Positions 12,216 through 24,600 of a DNA stretch of 57,500 nt are shown here, in pieces. Position numbers and translations under genes: made by a program. The stretch is taken from contig NC_135556.1 of assembly GCF_964340395.1 (NCBI RefSeq), positions 22,395,223 to 22,452,722 of the forward strand, written 5' to 3'. Each line of letters starts with the position of its first letter. Position 1 is the stretch's first letter. The notes beneath the pieces were generated by a model. That model was not told where the DNA came from, ran no database searches, and saw only the letters and a program-made list of their open reading frames with translations. This DNA comes from Glandiceps talaboti. Lineage: Eukaryota; Hemichordata; Enteropneusta; Spengelidae.

Positions 12216-15200
12216 GGCAGAGGGAAGAGCGATTGAGGCATATACAAACGCATTAAAACGCCATGGCAGTCATCCACCTCATCACTGACTATTAGACTTA
12301 GAACTTTAACTGTTCAAATGTACACGGTAAAAGACCGCTCTCGAGGTTTAATTGGTTCCAATCATGAGTAAAATATTTCGTGGCCCTCCCTTTCAGACCA
12401 TCAGAATTTTCATGCGCCCTTCCCCCCTTCGCATCTCCCATTTTTTTCGTACCCCGCCCCATTTTCTCCCCAGGCCCGTCTGCCATAACTCCAGACCGCA
12501 TCCCAAGTTATTTTCTCTGCAGCTTAGAACTTTACCTATGAGTTGTATATAAAACATTATTAGGTATAATTAGATTATTGACAATTTCATCTCCACAAAG
12601 CTTTAACTCACCCTCTAGATCACTCACTCTCCACTCATACTCACCTATCGGGTGACCCTAAAACGAATGACAACCCGAATGACAGCATTTACAGTATGTA
12701 AACAGTGGAATGACACCTTTTTCTACATTCAGTTAGTTGAATGACAGCCTCTACGCTGTATTTAACAAGTGGAATGACAGCATTGTCAATGCTTTGGAAC
12801 TGGAATGACAACATTTGCAGTATGTAAATAGTGGAATGACACGCTTTTCTACATTCAGTTAGGTGAGTAACACCCTCTACACTGTTAAACAGATGGAATG
12901 ACAACTGCCACTCTATAGCATAAGTGGAATGACAGTATTTTCAAAGCTTTGAAACTGGAATGACAGCATGGGTATCATTCAACTAACTGAATGTCATTCC
13001 ACTGTTTACATACTGTAAATGCTGTCATTCGTTTATTGTTATTCGAGTTGTCATTGGTTTTAGGGTCACCCTCACCTGTCCACGTCATCAATCAATAACT
13101 CTATCTTAATCATCCACACATACATGCCAGCTCACACTCAAATATCCATGTATTCCCTCACAAACCAGCCTAGCAACAAACAAACAAACAAACAAGCCTA
13201 CCAGCCAACCAACTAACCAACAGACAGACAATAAACAGGCAAACAAAACGTTAACACCTTTCCTATGTCATTCCTGCCAGTGTCTGCTTGAATACAATTG
13301 TTGAAATAATGTATGTCATAAATGAACCACTTTCCTCCGCCATCAGAAAGACATTGATAGAGAGTGGAAGTTTGTTCGCACATCGATGTGGATGGACTAC
13401 ATAAGAGGACCAGTACTAGCACCACCTGTCAACTTGATTTATATCATGTACATCCCCATTGGATGCATGAAAGGATTAGTAAATGGCATTGTAAAATGCA
13501 TTGGCGTTTGTAGGAAAAGCCGAGCACACCAACCGTTACAGGAAGAGTGTGAGGTACATTTATTATTATAAAAAATACTTAGCATTTGGGTGTTTGAGAC
13601 AAACAGATTTCTGATTAAAAGCGCTTCAGACAGCATTTGATGATTTTAAGGGTACCCCATTTGAATTTAGAATGGGGAGGAGCTGGAGGATGTTTTTAGA
13701 AAATTGTTGAAGGCCAAAACTGAAATAAAATTCTGTTAACTAACTGAAGACCAGAGTTGCTGACGACTGAAAAAATATGCTTCCAGGATATGAGCTATAA
13801 AAATTGTTGAGGTGTAAGTGTGGAACTAGATGTCAAATTCCCAATAATAAAAACAGAACAAAAACGATAGGGTGTCGAAACCCCTGTGTTCTCGAAACCC
13901 TAACTATATGTGCCATTGGCGATGGTATCTAAACTTTTAAAGATTGTTTCAAAGTGTTTAATACTAACTGTTGGCAAACGTCGACACAAAACAAAACACT
14001 ACCATCATTTACATTTGTATTACTATATTCAACCACAGTTCCACCAGTTTTTTTACATAATTATATCCTTTATATGTTGCAATATGATTAATTTGTTTCA
14101 TATTCTAGATTCCTGACGACAGTCAGCCTTTACGATCGATAGCAGATAAGGAGGTATGTACAACCAAAACATGATGCAACTATATCCTGTGTTATACTTT
14201 ATATGTAATATTAAGTTTCGTGATTTTCACAAGTTAGTACAAATAGCATATGCTTTATGACTTTTGGAACCTTTATACTTACAAGGGCTTCCCAAACCAT
14301 AGCTATGCTTTCTATAGAACTGTTTCCCTCACAGGTTAAATAAAACTCATTCTATTTCATATTTTAGGCTGATGACGAACATAAACCTCCAAAGCAGCTA
14401 AAGTACGAGAAGGTATGTACAGCAAGAACCAGCAGTCAATAAGATATTAAAATATCTGCTGGTCTACTTTTTTCTATATCCATTTTTTTCTGTCTCTCGT
14501 GACTTTTTTCTGTTCGTCCGTCTGTATTTCTATAATGTCTTTCTATAATGTGTCTGTCTCTGTCTCTCTCAGTTTTAAAACAATTGTTTATTATAGGTTA
14601 TGGCTTCCAACTTTTAACCTTCAGAGAGGGGGTAGCCATTTTAGCACCATCACTTTAATTGGGTCAGAAAAGGTAAAAAAGAAATAGTTTATGTTGTGCT
14701 CACTAATTAGTCCTCCGAAGGGGAATATTACAGTAGGTCTGTCCGTCCATCGATAACACGTCATTTCTCTATCGTGCAATATGCGATTTCATTCAAACCT
14801 GGCACAAAAAGATGATATATCATATGGGATATATGCACTTTGTTTCGCGGCATATGCATATTTGACCGCATGGTGGCCACATGTGTAGTTAAAAACGAAC
14901 ATTTACTGCAGAACTAAAAAACTGCAATACATAGAGAATCCATTCCAGAGTCTACCCCATATTATCAGGTGCAAGCTTTCTTTTAAGACATTGATCTTTG
15001 ATCTTGACTTTCAGGGTCAATTGTCAAAATCAAGCTATTTCCTGCATATTATTACAGACTCATTTGATGAGTTTCTTTTTCTATTCAAGTGTCTAACCCA
15101 TATCATCAGATGTCAGCTTTCCTTAAAGACTTTCACTTTTAAGGTCAAGTATCAGAAACCTATATCTTGCATATTACAAACGCATTGTGTTTTTAAAATG

Positions 15201-16283
15201 ACAATTGTTTTGCAAGATCCTTTGCATAGATAATAAACAACGGGGGATCGAAATACACGAATGCATAAGTTTTGGTGCTCATGGGGTCATATAACTTTTT
15301 TCACTGAATGATGGTGTCAAAATCAAAGGTTTGTGCAACAGCTCTGAAACATGACATAGAGCATTCATTCAAGTGTCTACTCCTAAAGTATAAGATTTTA
15401 TCTCTCTCTCTCTCTTGGTTGTTGTAAAAATAACTTTCTTACAAACTGCAATACAGACTACATTCAAGTGCCTACTCCGATCCTATGCTGCCAAGCTTTC
15501 TTTTAAAACCATAACCATTTCCCATGACCTTTACCTTCACCTTCGGGTCAAATGCCGAAATCAAGCCAGGTCTTGCATATTTCGATATTTGTACACATTA
15601 TTTAAGTGTAATTAATTTCTTTCAAGTCTTGTTGTAATGGTAACATATAACAGTGAACATAGACATGCATTAGTTGATGTTTCTTGATCCTTTCTTGCCA
15701 TGTTTGTTGTAAAAATCCACCATTCATGTAGTACTTCAAGAACAAAGAAAAAGCACTTTTTAAAAAAAAATTAAGTATATATAAGCATGTGGCAGCAGAT
15801 ATGATGTTTGTGTTAGTATCTTTTTCGTTGGCCCTGGCCTTGACATTGTGAGTCAAATGTTAGCAACCTCAACAACAACAATAACAACAACAACAACAAC
15901 AACAACAACACGGCAACACTAACAACAACACTACCAACAACACAACAACACAACACAACACAACAACATCATCAACAACAACAACAATAACACAACACAA
16001 CACAACACAACACAACACAACACAACACAACACAACACAACACAATAATATTAAATTTCAGCTGTTAAACACGTAGAAGTAAGTATTTCAGGACCTATGT
16101 CATCTAGGAAGATTTAGTTGAACTTAGTAATCATACTTTCATTGACTCAGTGTGTATAGGCGTGTGATGGAAGATTGAAAACATTCATTGATTTTTTTAT
16201 ATATTGATGAATAACGTTTTTACTTGTATTTTTTTCAGCTGATGCGAGTGTTGAGAGAGAAGTATATTCAGAATCATCTGTAG
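6263..16283 (+). CDS. TRPC-like cation channel (ten coding exons)
   Basis: Predicted exons: 6263-6400, 6667-6796, 8036-8208, 9091-9270, 9452-10194, 11068-11326, 13347-13553, 14109-14153, 14368-14412, 16239-16283. All have AG/GT borders and compatible phases, giving about 654 residues. Residues 1-90 hold one or two ankyrin-like repeats (PALQIAAEYNN). Residues about 90-205 match the TRP_2 linker (ALASPAYI, then DDPV). Exon 5 encodes S1-S5 with the TRPC landmark WNMLD. Exon 6 has a pore-helix motif LVWTIFGE (about 463-470) and S6 with a polar end LLNLCIAMM. Exon 7 opens with the TRP box EWKFVR. The last exon, LMRVLREKYI, resembles the CIRB-like segment of TRPC tails. By family knowledge this is a plasma-membrane, calcium-permeable, receptor-operated channel, probably tetrameric. 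The ankyrin region and C-terminal coiled coil are shorter than usual for TRPCs, and the start and a possible exon between 14412 and 16239 are uncertain. Confidence 0.88.
6921..7970. mobile_element. TIR element of about 1.05 kb, copy 1 (TRPC intron 2)
   Basis: The ends are inverted: gatcagaatttacggc near 6926 and gccgtaaattctgacc near 7953. The body aligns collinearly with 11388-12502: cgcgctctcaaaaaa, then acttcagcgtccatacataa, then gatagctagtggg, then the microsatellite, then cagaccatcagaatttt. No transposase frame is visible, so this looks like a non-autonomous DNA transposon. It lies in the 6796-8036 intron of the channel gene. Confidence 0.75.
7465..7690. repeat. (GA)n / (GACA)n microsatellite inside the TIR element
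   Basis: A pure GA run at 7465-7536 decays into GA/GACA mixtures to about 7690. The second copy of the element has a GACA array at the equivalent place (12171-12212). Confidence 0.95.
8564..8632. repeat. Perfect hairpin within a longer imperfect palindrome
   Basis: The 17-base arms ctacggggtttcgacac (8578-8594) and gtgtcgaaaccccgtag (8598-8614) are exact reverse complements around three bases. The pairing resumes outward as ctggatt and aatccag. It lies in TRPC intron 3. A partial related sequence, gggtgtcgaaacccc, is at about 13870. Confidence 0.85.
8690..8714. repeat. Short (GA)n microsatellite
   Basis: About twelve GA dinucleotides within TRPC intron 3. Confidence 0.9.
11388..12502. mobile_element. 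TIR element of about 1.1 kb, copy 2 (TRPC intron 6)
   Basis: A diverged, same-orientation relative of 6921-7970 in the 11326-13347 intron. Its ends, gctgcagtctgaattttgca and tgccataactccagaccgc, are imperfect inverses of each other. Internal blocks acttcagcgtccatacataa, gatagctagtgggtggggag and cagaccatcagaattttc match copy 1 in order. Includes an ACAG tetranucleotide array at 12171-12212. Confidence 0.72.
12650..13071. mobile_element. 422-bp foldback transposon with 9-bp target duplication
   Basis: The termini are inverted (gggtgaccctaaaa / ttttagggtcaccc), and the pairing continues through the aatgacagcatttacagtat and matching right-arm blocks for about 60 bases. The interior holds several copies of ggaatgaca. 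The flanks tcacctatc (12641-12649) and tcacctgtc (13072-13080) match at 8 of 9 positions, a target-site duplication of the length typical for Mutator-like elements. No transposase. It lies in TRPC intron 6. Confidence 0.8.
14940..15590. repeat. Diverged tandem repeats of roughly 130-200 bp
   Basis: Blocks such as attcaagtgtctac(t/c)c, gctttctttta, cttgac(c)ttt, agggtcaa and tcttgcatatta recur at about 14950-15060, 15085-15185 and 15370-15590 in the last TRPC intron. The upstream part (14705-14900, with gtctgtccgtccatcg) may belong to the same dispersed element. Not classified. Confidence 0.6.
15866..16045. repeat. (CAA)n / (CACAA)n microsatellite
   Basis: Trinucleotide caa units grade into caacacaa and a pure acaca-a pentanucleotide run near 15990-16044, just upstream of the last TRPC exon. 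Confidence 0.95.
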
Positions 16284-17712
16284 CTGGACATTGGTACTAT
16301 AACTAGATGACAAGCAAACGTCGGTACAATCACTATTTTGCTCACTGTGAAGGCGGTAGGCGGTAGCCTGACATCCTCATATCTATAAGAAAGCCCAAGG
16401 TCTAGCAGCAAGACAATGCCAACCGTTACTAGCATACTATCTATCGCCAATGTCGAGAGTTTATCAAATATCAGCAACACTTTATCTCCATCAAATATCA
16501 AAGTTCAATATATCAAAATCAAATGTCCTTAAACACTATTCATAAAGTTCATCTTTTGGTCAACGTTCAATATCATCTATAACAAACCTATATAGTAAAA
16601 CATTTTGTACAAAGGTTTATTGGTGACGGGCGATTGAAAGATTCTTTGACAACGTCGACAAATCAATTAATCACTGCCATACAAACCTTCGTTGTGCAGT
16701 GTTAGCTGCAGCTGAATCATAACACCCCCACTACTAAGTTTTATTCTTTGATATAACCTGTGTATAATGAACCCAACTCTTTGCGATGATCCGACAACTG
16801 TATACTAGTATCTTATATATACTTATTAAGTGTTAGTATGACTTATTGAACAAATAGAAAATTGCACCTGAAACAGAGAAAATCTACCGTATTTTAGATG
16901 AATAGGTCGTTGTTTTCTGCTTTGATTTTTACTCACAGTAACTAGGTTGGTTGGCTGTAAGGTGCGCCACCAACGAATGGACTTCACACTGTGTCATAAA
17001 ATATATTTGATTTGTGTTTCGAACTTTGGTCACATTTCATGCATTTAGCAAGTCGCAAATACGTAGACAGATGACCTTTTTACATTAAAACAAATCTTAG
17101 TTTTATCATGTGACATGCAACAATTGACGTTTATTGATCGTTCATATATGTACTCCTTGATATTTTCAGTGAATCAATAGAAATAAAATATAAAACAAAT
17201 AGATATAGTATCTAACAAAACATTCTGCCTGCCTGTCAATCTGTCGGTCTGTCTGTCTGTCTGTCTGTCTCTCTCACGTGTGTGTAAAGTACTCGGAACC
17301 AGGGACGGATAAACACATGGAAGTCGTCGTCCCATGGATGGTTCCGAAATACTTTTTTTCAATCCACGAGAATGAAGCATTTCTTTGATCATACCATGCC
17401 GCTAAAGTATTTCAAATTTACCTCTATTGGCATATTTATATTATTTATCCATTATTTCGATATGGCAGGACATTGTATACTGTCATGTCACATGGGTGTT
17501 TATATGCCATATATTTCATAGAACGGGTATGATAGCATATTGGATACTTGTATGTACATGTACTTCCTTTTATTCAGAGAAAGAGGTGGGTGGGAGTGCA
17601 CCAAGTTAATATATCACAAACTTGGTGAACATATAATAACCGGTCTGAGCTACGCAAGCGTAGCAGTGCAGATAACGTCGTTGCCAACTTCGAACTTTAG
17701 ACAGCCACCAAA
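16284..17712. other. Intergenic region between the TRPC-like gene and the NLR
   Basis: Contains the downstream sequence of the channel gene and a truncated third copy of the small inverted-repeat element at 16385-16420 (aagaaagccc, then ggtctagcagcaagacaat). There is a short gtct array at 17240-17270. The NLR promoter should lie just before 17713, but no TATA box is convincing. Confidence 0.5.
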
Positions 17713-18314
17713 ATGGCCACAATTGATCCGTTCACGGCTCTTCTTCATGAAATTGGCGAAGAAATAAAACAAGGTATGTGACATCAAATTTAGAAGGTGG
17801 CAAGTATTACTTGGCGATGTAGATTGATTTATTTGCACAAAATAAATGTCTAGTTATTTTCATATGTCGAGTTCAATTAAGATTTGATAGTTGTATTTTT
17901 GAAGCGTCAGCGGTATTCCACAGTTGCTGTAAATCTTGACGCCATTATGTTACCGTCATGTCTAGATTGAATTCAGGGCTTAGTTACTACAACTTCTTGA
18001 AGATCTAATTGTTGCATTGCATAAATTAACAGTCAGCGCTTTTCTTTTAATCTTCAATAGTAATGCTACTATTTCAAATGAACAAAATGAATTGTGTTGA
18101 AGCAACATTATTTAAACACACTTATAATACAAAAACGCACGTCCTATAGGCTAACCACGTTTTGTGAACATTGAGGTCGACGCTACTTAAAGTTTTATGT
18201 CTATGGTAATTAATCATTACAAGTTTTTTTAGTAGTTTAGAGCAATGTTTCTGTTACAGAAGGCGCAGACAGCTAGGTCGTGATAAGATTTGAAGATAAT
18301 GCACAACTTTAGAA

Positions 18315-18358
<44 letters not shown>

Positions 18359-18532
18359 GGTCACTCACTCACTCACTCACTCACTCACTCACTCACTCAC
18401 TACGTTGGTGACTTCTTAGGCTAACGGTCATTGAGTTGGCTTCTCACCTGCCGAGGAATAGCAAGGCACACATTGGGACGATGCATAGAATCTACCAGTT
18501 GTTGAGTTAGCTCAGCTGGTCAGAGCTCTCTG

Positions 18533-18620
<88 letters not shown>

Positions 18621-21600
18621 CACCTAATGATGTTGCAGGGCGATAGCTAGTAAGAACGTTTGGATACCCTTCGAGTTGAGTTTTATTGAGACATCCAGTT
18701 TTCATTGGTGTGTTTCTATATCATATTACAATAGCTAATCATGATAATAATATAATAATATGTTTATTATCACTACAGGCCACAGGCCTACGTGACCAAA
18801 AAATAATATAATACATCAAGCAGAAAGAGTGTAATGACATTAGCTGGAATAGAATTCCTCTCTTAAGTACATTGCTTTGTATATAAATTTACCAAGGTTT
18901 CTTAGTAATATTGCAGACTGCACATTCATTAAATTGAAAAACTTTTGACGTGTAGGAAATATCCAGTAATACTGAGGTAGTAAAGCTTCCCTCACTGTTT
19001 GATACAAAGGGCATACTAATAGAAAATGAAATTCATCTTCTATACCCTCTGAACATACTTCACATATTCTCTCAGTAACATCTAAGCCGCTGTGACGACC
19101 TTCCTGTATACGTAACTTATGACTCCCACATCGAATCCTCGCTAATGCATGTCTGTATCTTACATCTGAAAGCTGCAACAAATATTTTTCTGGTTCTAAT
19201 ATGCTCTTGAAATTACAGTATGTATTTAAAGACTCCTTGGAGCAAACATCAGAAAACCAATTTTGCTTATAAATATCGGATACGCGCTGACTGAACTCCG
19301 TTACGAAAGAAATAGTGTCTCCCACTCCCTGTGACACCCAAACTATACCAAAACCGTAGTATTGCAAAATATTTTTTACTTCTGTTGCCCAAGACGTGTG
19401 ACCACTTTCGTCAATTTTCAGCATCAATTTATAAGCATGTTTGGCAACTCTGTTATCGGGGAGTTCAGTAAGACGTAGCCAGTACTTTATACATCTCGTC
19501 AATGATTTTACAAAAATTGGCGTTCTGCCACAATCCCCAAGTACCGCTTCATTTGTAGTGTTTTGTCGCACTCCAAGAAAATGTTTACAATATTTAAGTT
19601 GTACCATTTCAATTTGCATAAACTGCTGAAATCCCCAAAGCTCAGAACCATACAAAAGAATAGGCAAGATTAGACTATCAAACAATTTAAAATAAACCTC
19701 ATGGGTTATAACGCCAACTTTACGCTCAAAACTAAATATAGAAAACATTGCTTTACGGGCCTGATCAGCTAGATTACTAACTGCCTTAGACCACTTATTT
19801 CTACATGATAACAACAGTCCTAAATAGTTATAGTAGCTAACCACCTCGATACTCGTACCATTTAAATGCCATTTTTCGTTCCTTGAACTATGACCTCCCT
19901 TTCGAAATGTTACCACCTTTGTTTTCTTAAAGTTTGCTTTAAGTTTCCACTTGTCACAGAATTTGCCCAGACAGTTAATCAAACGCTGCAAACCCACAAC
20001 TGTGTCAGCAAATATCACAACATCATCTGCATAAAGCAGGACAAATAAATCAAACATGTCTTGTGTAAGCTGCACCCCCTTAAATCCTGCTTTTGTAATT
20101 ATTTGGTACAGTTCATCGATGAAAAGAGAAAAAAGTACAGGGCTTAGTACGCTTCCTTGTCTAACTCCGATACCACAATTGAAATACTCTGAAATCCCCC
20201 TATCCAATTTAACACATGACTTCACATCATCGTACATGGACTTGATGATATTAAACATTTTACCCGAAAGACCAATTGATTGTAGTTTAACGAAAAGATA
20301 ATGGTAATTAACAGAATCGAAAGCCTTAGCGAAATCAACAAATAAACAGAAGAATTTACCCCTGCGTCTACGCAGATAGTTTTGAATTATGGCATACAGT
20401 GTGAAAATATTATCCATAGTAGAGAAACCCTTTCTAAAACCACTCTGACAACTGGAGATAGACCCGATGTCTTCAGCCCAAACGTACAATCTCTTATTCA
20501 AAATGGCACAGAACACTTTCCCAAACACATCTAATAAAGTTATACCCCTGTAATTATTCGGATCAGACCTGACACCTTTTTTATACAGTGGTATGATAAC
20601 CCCTCTACACCACCCCTCAGGAAAGACTCCAGTTTCAAAAATGTCGTTGAATAAATCACTCATTAACGGCAATAGCCTGTTGACAGTACATTTATAAAAC
20701 TCTGAAGGTATACCATCTGGACCCGGAGCTTTCCCCTTTTTCAGCTCACTCACAGCTGTTAAAATTTCCTCATCAGTAATTCTAGCATTCAAAAGATCTA
20801 CATTTACTTGTACAGATTCGGAATTCAAATGTCTATACTCATTTACATCTTCAAATGTGTCTCCAAACGACATAGTTTGGGGATTATGCAACCTGGAAAA
20901 GTAATCTATCCACTGTTGTCCTGAAATTGGCGCACTTTCAAAACCACCTTTGCGATACCGCTTTATTACTGACCACATGCCGACAGTCCCAGCCACAGAT
21001 CTCCAGTCGTCGCGATATCTGTTAAACTGTATGTCCATGTAATTTTTCTTCTTTTCTCTACAAATAGATCTAAATTTATTGCGATTCTTTCTGTAAGTGT
21101 CGAATGATTCCGTTGAGCGATTTTTTCTAAACTCTTTCAGACTCGTGTACATATTCTTTTTCATTTCCTGGCATACATTATCAAACCATGGAGGCTGTCG
21201 ATGGGAATGTGACGTCATATTACCTTGCCTACATTTCATATCAACGCCAGCAAGGCGAAACGCATCAATGACCGTATCTATAGCTTTCGTGTTATCCAAA
21301 CCTACATACGTATGTGATTCGTTCAAAAGGTCTTGCACAACACCTGCCTCAAAACTATTGATGTATTTTTCTTTTTTGTTATCTTTCCAGCAATATCTCC
21401 CCCATTCACAAACCTTTAAACTACTCTTATCCTTCTTAAATGAATTACATTTCAGATCACATTGCAAAGGGAAGTGGTCAGATTCGGCTCTATCTGCCAC
21501 TTTAAAGTGAAACAAAGAGTCAAAAAGTGATGATGATGCAATTATGTAATCCACCACGCTTTTTCCACGGTTAGCTGTACATGTAAAAGAACCTTTGGTA

Positions 21601-24600
21601 TCTTGGCACGATCTGCCATTAAGTAAATGTATAGAAAATGTGCGGCATAAAGCCATCAAACTTTTACCAAAATTGTTTATGACTTTGTCTTCAGATCGAC
21701 GTGGAACACAAAAAGCATCACATTCGTAACCAAAATCATCCACAGGAAGAAACCTCGTATCATCCTCAAGAATGTAATCAGATAACTCTGCACATCTAGC
21801 ATTAAAATCCCCAACAAGTATAATATCAACATTTTCATATTTAGAGTTCAAATCAATTAACTCGTTTTCAAGAACATTAATGCCGTTCTTTTCATTCTTG
21901 TATACGGAAGAACCTTCAGGTGGAATGTACAAAGCCCCAAACAAAATATCCTTATCCCATCCAAAGTAGTTTGCTTTTAGATGCAAAAATAAAGCATCGC
22001 TAATAGAAATATTTACATAGTCAACACCTGCCAAAATACAATTCGAAATTCCAACAATGACCCCACCACTAGGTCTACCTTTTGAACCACCCTTTCTCTC
22101 TCTTTCAAAAGAATAAATATGGTAATTTGGGAAATACCCACCCATGTCCTTGTTACATGGAAGCCATGTCTCAAGAAGACAAAATATATCAAAACTTGTA
22201 CAGTATTGGATAAAGCTCGGGTCCCAAAGGTGACCTTGTAAACCCCTTACATTCCATGACATAAAGGTAATATCATCATTCTTTTGAACTACTGTGCTAC
22301 GGCCCTGGCCTAACCGTTATCTTGTCTCACTTTGCTTGATAACGGCATCAACACTTTCATCATAAATGTAAACACATTTCACCCCACCTTCACGACTTAT
22401 TAGCTTCTTATAACTGAGATAAGATGTTATGCCCCTCTCTTTAAGCTCCCTCCTTTTGTCGAACAGTTTCCTTCTCACCTCTCTTGTGTGCTTAGAAAAA
22501 TCTTCATCAATGTATATACCCGTGCCCTTTAATTCTTTCCTCCCTGACAAGATTTTCTCTTTATCCTTGAATCTAGAGCACATTGCAATAATGGGCCTAT
22601 GACCTCTACTTACATTTGCTAACCTATGGACTCTTTCAAATTCTACATCACTTTCAATACCCATTTCATTCGACAAAATTTGTTTCACTTTACGTTCTGT
22701 CATGTCCCATGTCTCATTCTGTTCTTCTTCAATACCACGGAAAACAATATTGTTCCTTCTACTACGATCCTCCATTTCATATTTATTTAAATATAGGCTT
22801 GCTATCTCCGATCGAATACCGATAAAGTTTTCTTCCATTTCTTCAATCTTTGTCTTATTATCTTGAGCTGACTGCTTCACCGTGTCAAGGGATTCTTCCA
22901 AACTGATTAGTCGAGATTCTATTCCGCATATTTTCTTGTTCATTGTCTTCATCTCATTCTTCATTTCATTCGTGTTACTTTCAATCTCCTTGAGTAGCGA
23001 CATGATTTTGTCACCTTCGGTCTCCGATGATACCGTTTTAATTCCTCCCTCATGATAATAACCTACATTTGAAGGCAAGAATTTCATAATTAGTTATATG
23101 ATAGAATGTCTTATATAATATTCATAATCGAGGATTCGCAAATTTATGCTATATTTGTATTCGTAGTGAAATATTCTGATGAAACAACGACTATGGATAG
23201 GTTTGATTGGAAGTGAATAATTATCACGTGACAAGAACACATCTTCAAGCAACTATTCAGATTGAGAAATTGCATTTTTTTCTATTGCATACATATATGT
23301 ATTTCATGTTTCTCCAAATTAGTTGATTACATTATTTGTTCATAAATTGAGAATTTGGATATATTCATTGTGTAAATTGTATTAAGCTTACATATTTATA
23401 TTTCGATAACTTACGTATTTTCATTCCATCTCATTTTGGTGCGTAGAAACATTCCAGAAAATGAAAGATCTTTGTAAAACCACAGACAAGTATGATGGTA
23501 TCCCTGGAGGGACATTGGAAACGATTAGTACTCCAATGGAATTATTTCAAGAACTGCAAAGAAGAGATATGATTTCACGGAAAAAATTGGAGTTTCTGGT
23601 AGATGTATTATCAAAGGTCGGAGAAATAATTCTGAAGAATAAGATATTGGGTTTCCGAGGTAGGTTCATGGTAAATTATTAAATGTAAGGATTTGATACA
23701 GTAATGGAATTTAACGACACTTGGTACATGGGGACATATTATAACTAGGTAGTTGGTAGCTATATTTGCGAGGACAATAGCAACTTTGCAAGTAAACTTT
23801 GAGTAGTGTGTACAGAGTTATTTTATTTCCACCTTGTTAAGAATTTTAATTGGAAACGTAAGTGATTTTTACTAATTTTCATGAACTGTATTATCTACAC
23901 GCTGTGGACCATGTGATTAAACAAACGTTGCCTTTAGGGTAAATTTGTAGACTTTGGTCACGAAGTGTTGGCTAGCGTTTTGCGTGTTACATGTAAATGA
24001 GGGTAGATAGTTCGATAGGGGCAACTTGTGACGATATACTCGTCACAAGGAGAAACTGATAACCGCTGTGTTAAGACTATTTGGTTTTATTGGTGCCCCG
24101 CGATAAAAAAAATATCGGTTTGAATGGTTTCTAACGTATTCTTTTGAAGTGTGCTTTGCTAAATTAACCCCCCCCCTCCCAAATGACATGAACAAAAACG
24201 ATCATTTGAATTGCAAAATAACACCAATCCCAGCGAGAGAATAAAGGTCAGCCCCCTAGAGCTTATTAAGAATCAATGCAATATACCCTAGTGCTAGACT
24301 TGCGATAGTCATCGAATCGAGGACAGGGTCATTTTCAGAGTGTGATATCATTTTAATGTATCAACTAAAATACAACCCAAATCAGTTTTTACAAAAAAAA
24401 GACCAATGATCTCTTAACAATGATTTAGGAAAGGTTTAACGTATTGAATGCATTCAAATTCGTTTTATATATTCTCTCACTAAATGATCGTAATTTTTTT
24501 CTGTAGAGCCTACGGATGACAACATCGGGAAACTAAGGGACGTCCTGGAGACAAAATACAAAAAAGACTTCGCTTCCTTCAAACCAATACCTTGGAACCC

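Larger units (their letters stand above)
18740..23100 (-). mobile_element. APE-type non-LTR retrotransposon, apparently full length
   Basis: Two uninterrupted frames (ORF1 at 23087-22317 and ORF2 at 22262-18840) lie in the order expected of a LINE on the minus strand. They are followed by a short 3' region that ends in an AT-rich simple repeat (around 18735-18765). Both frames are open throughout, so the insertion is probably young. It sits antisense in intron 1 of the NLR. The exact 5' end and any target duplication could not be fixed by eye. Confidence 0.9.

Noticed and set aside
14369-14400. CTGATGA followed by GAAC, considered as another hammerhead
   Set aside because: No stem II or stem III can be formed, and the segment is a TRPC coding exon.
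17174-17392. 72-codon minus-strand open frame
   Set aside because: Part of it is a gtct microsatellite; the rest has no support.
20056-21510. Plus-strand open frames inside the retrotransposon
   Set aside because: Shadows of ORF2 on the opposite strand.
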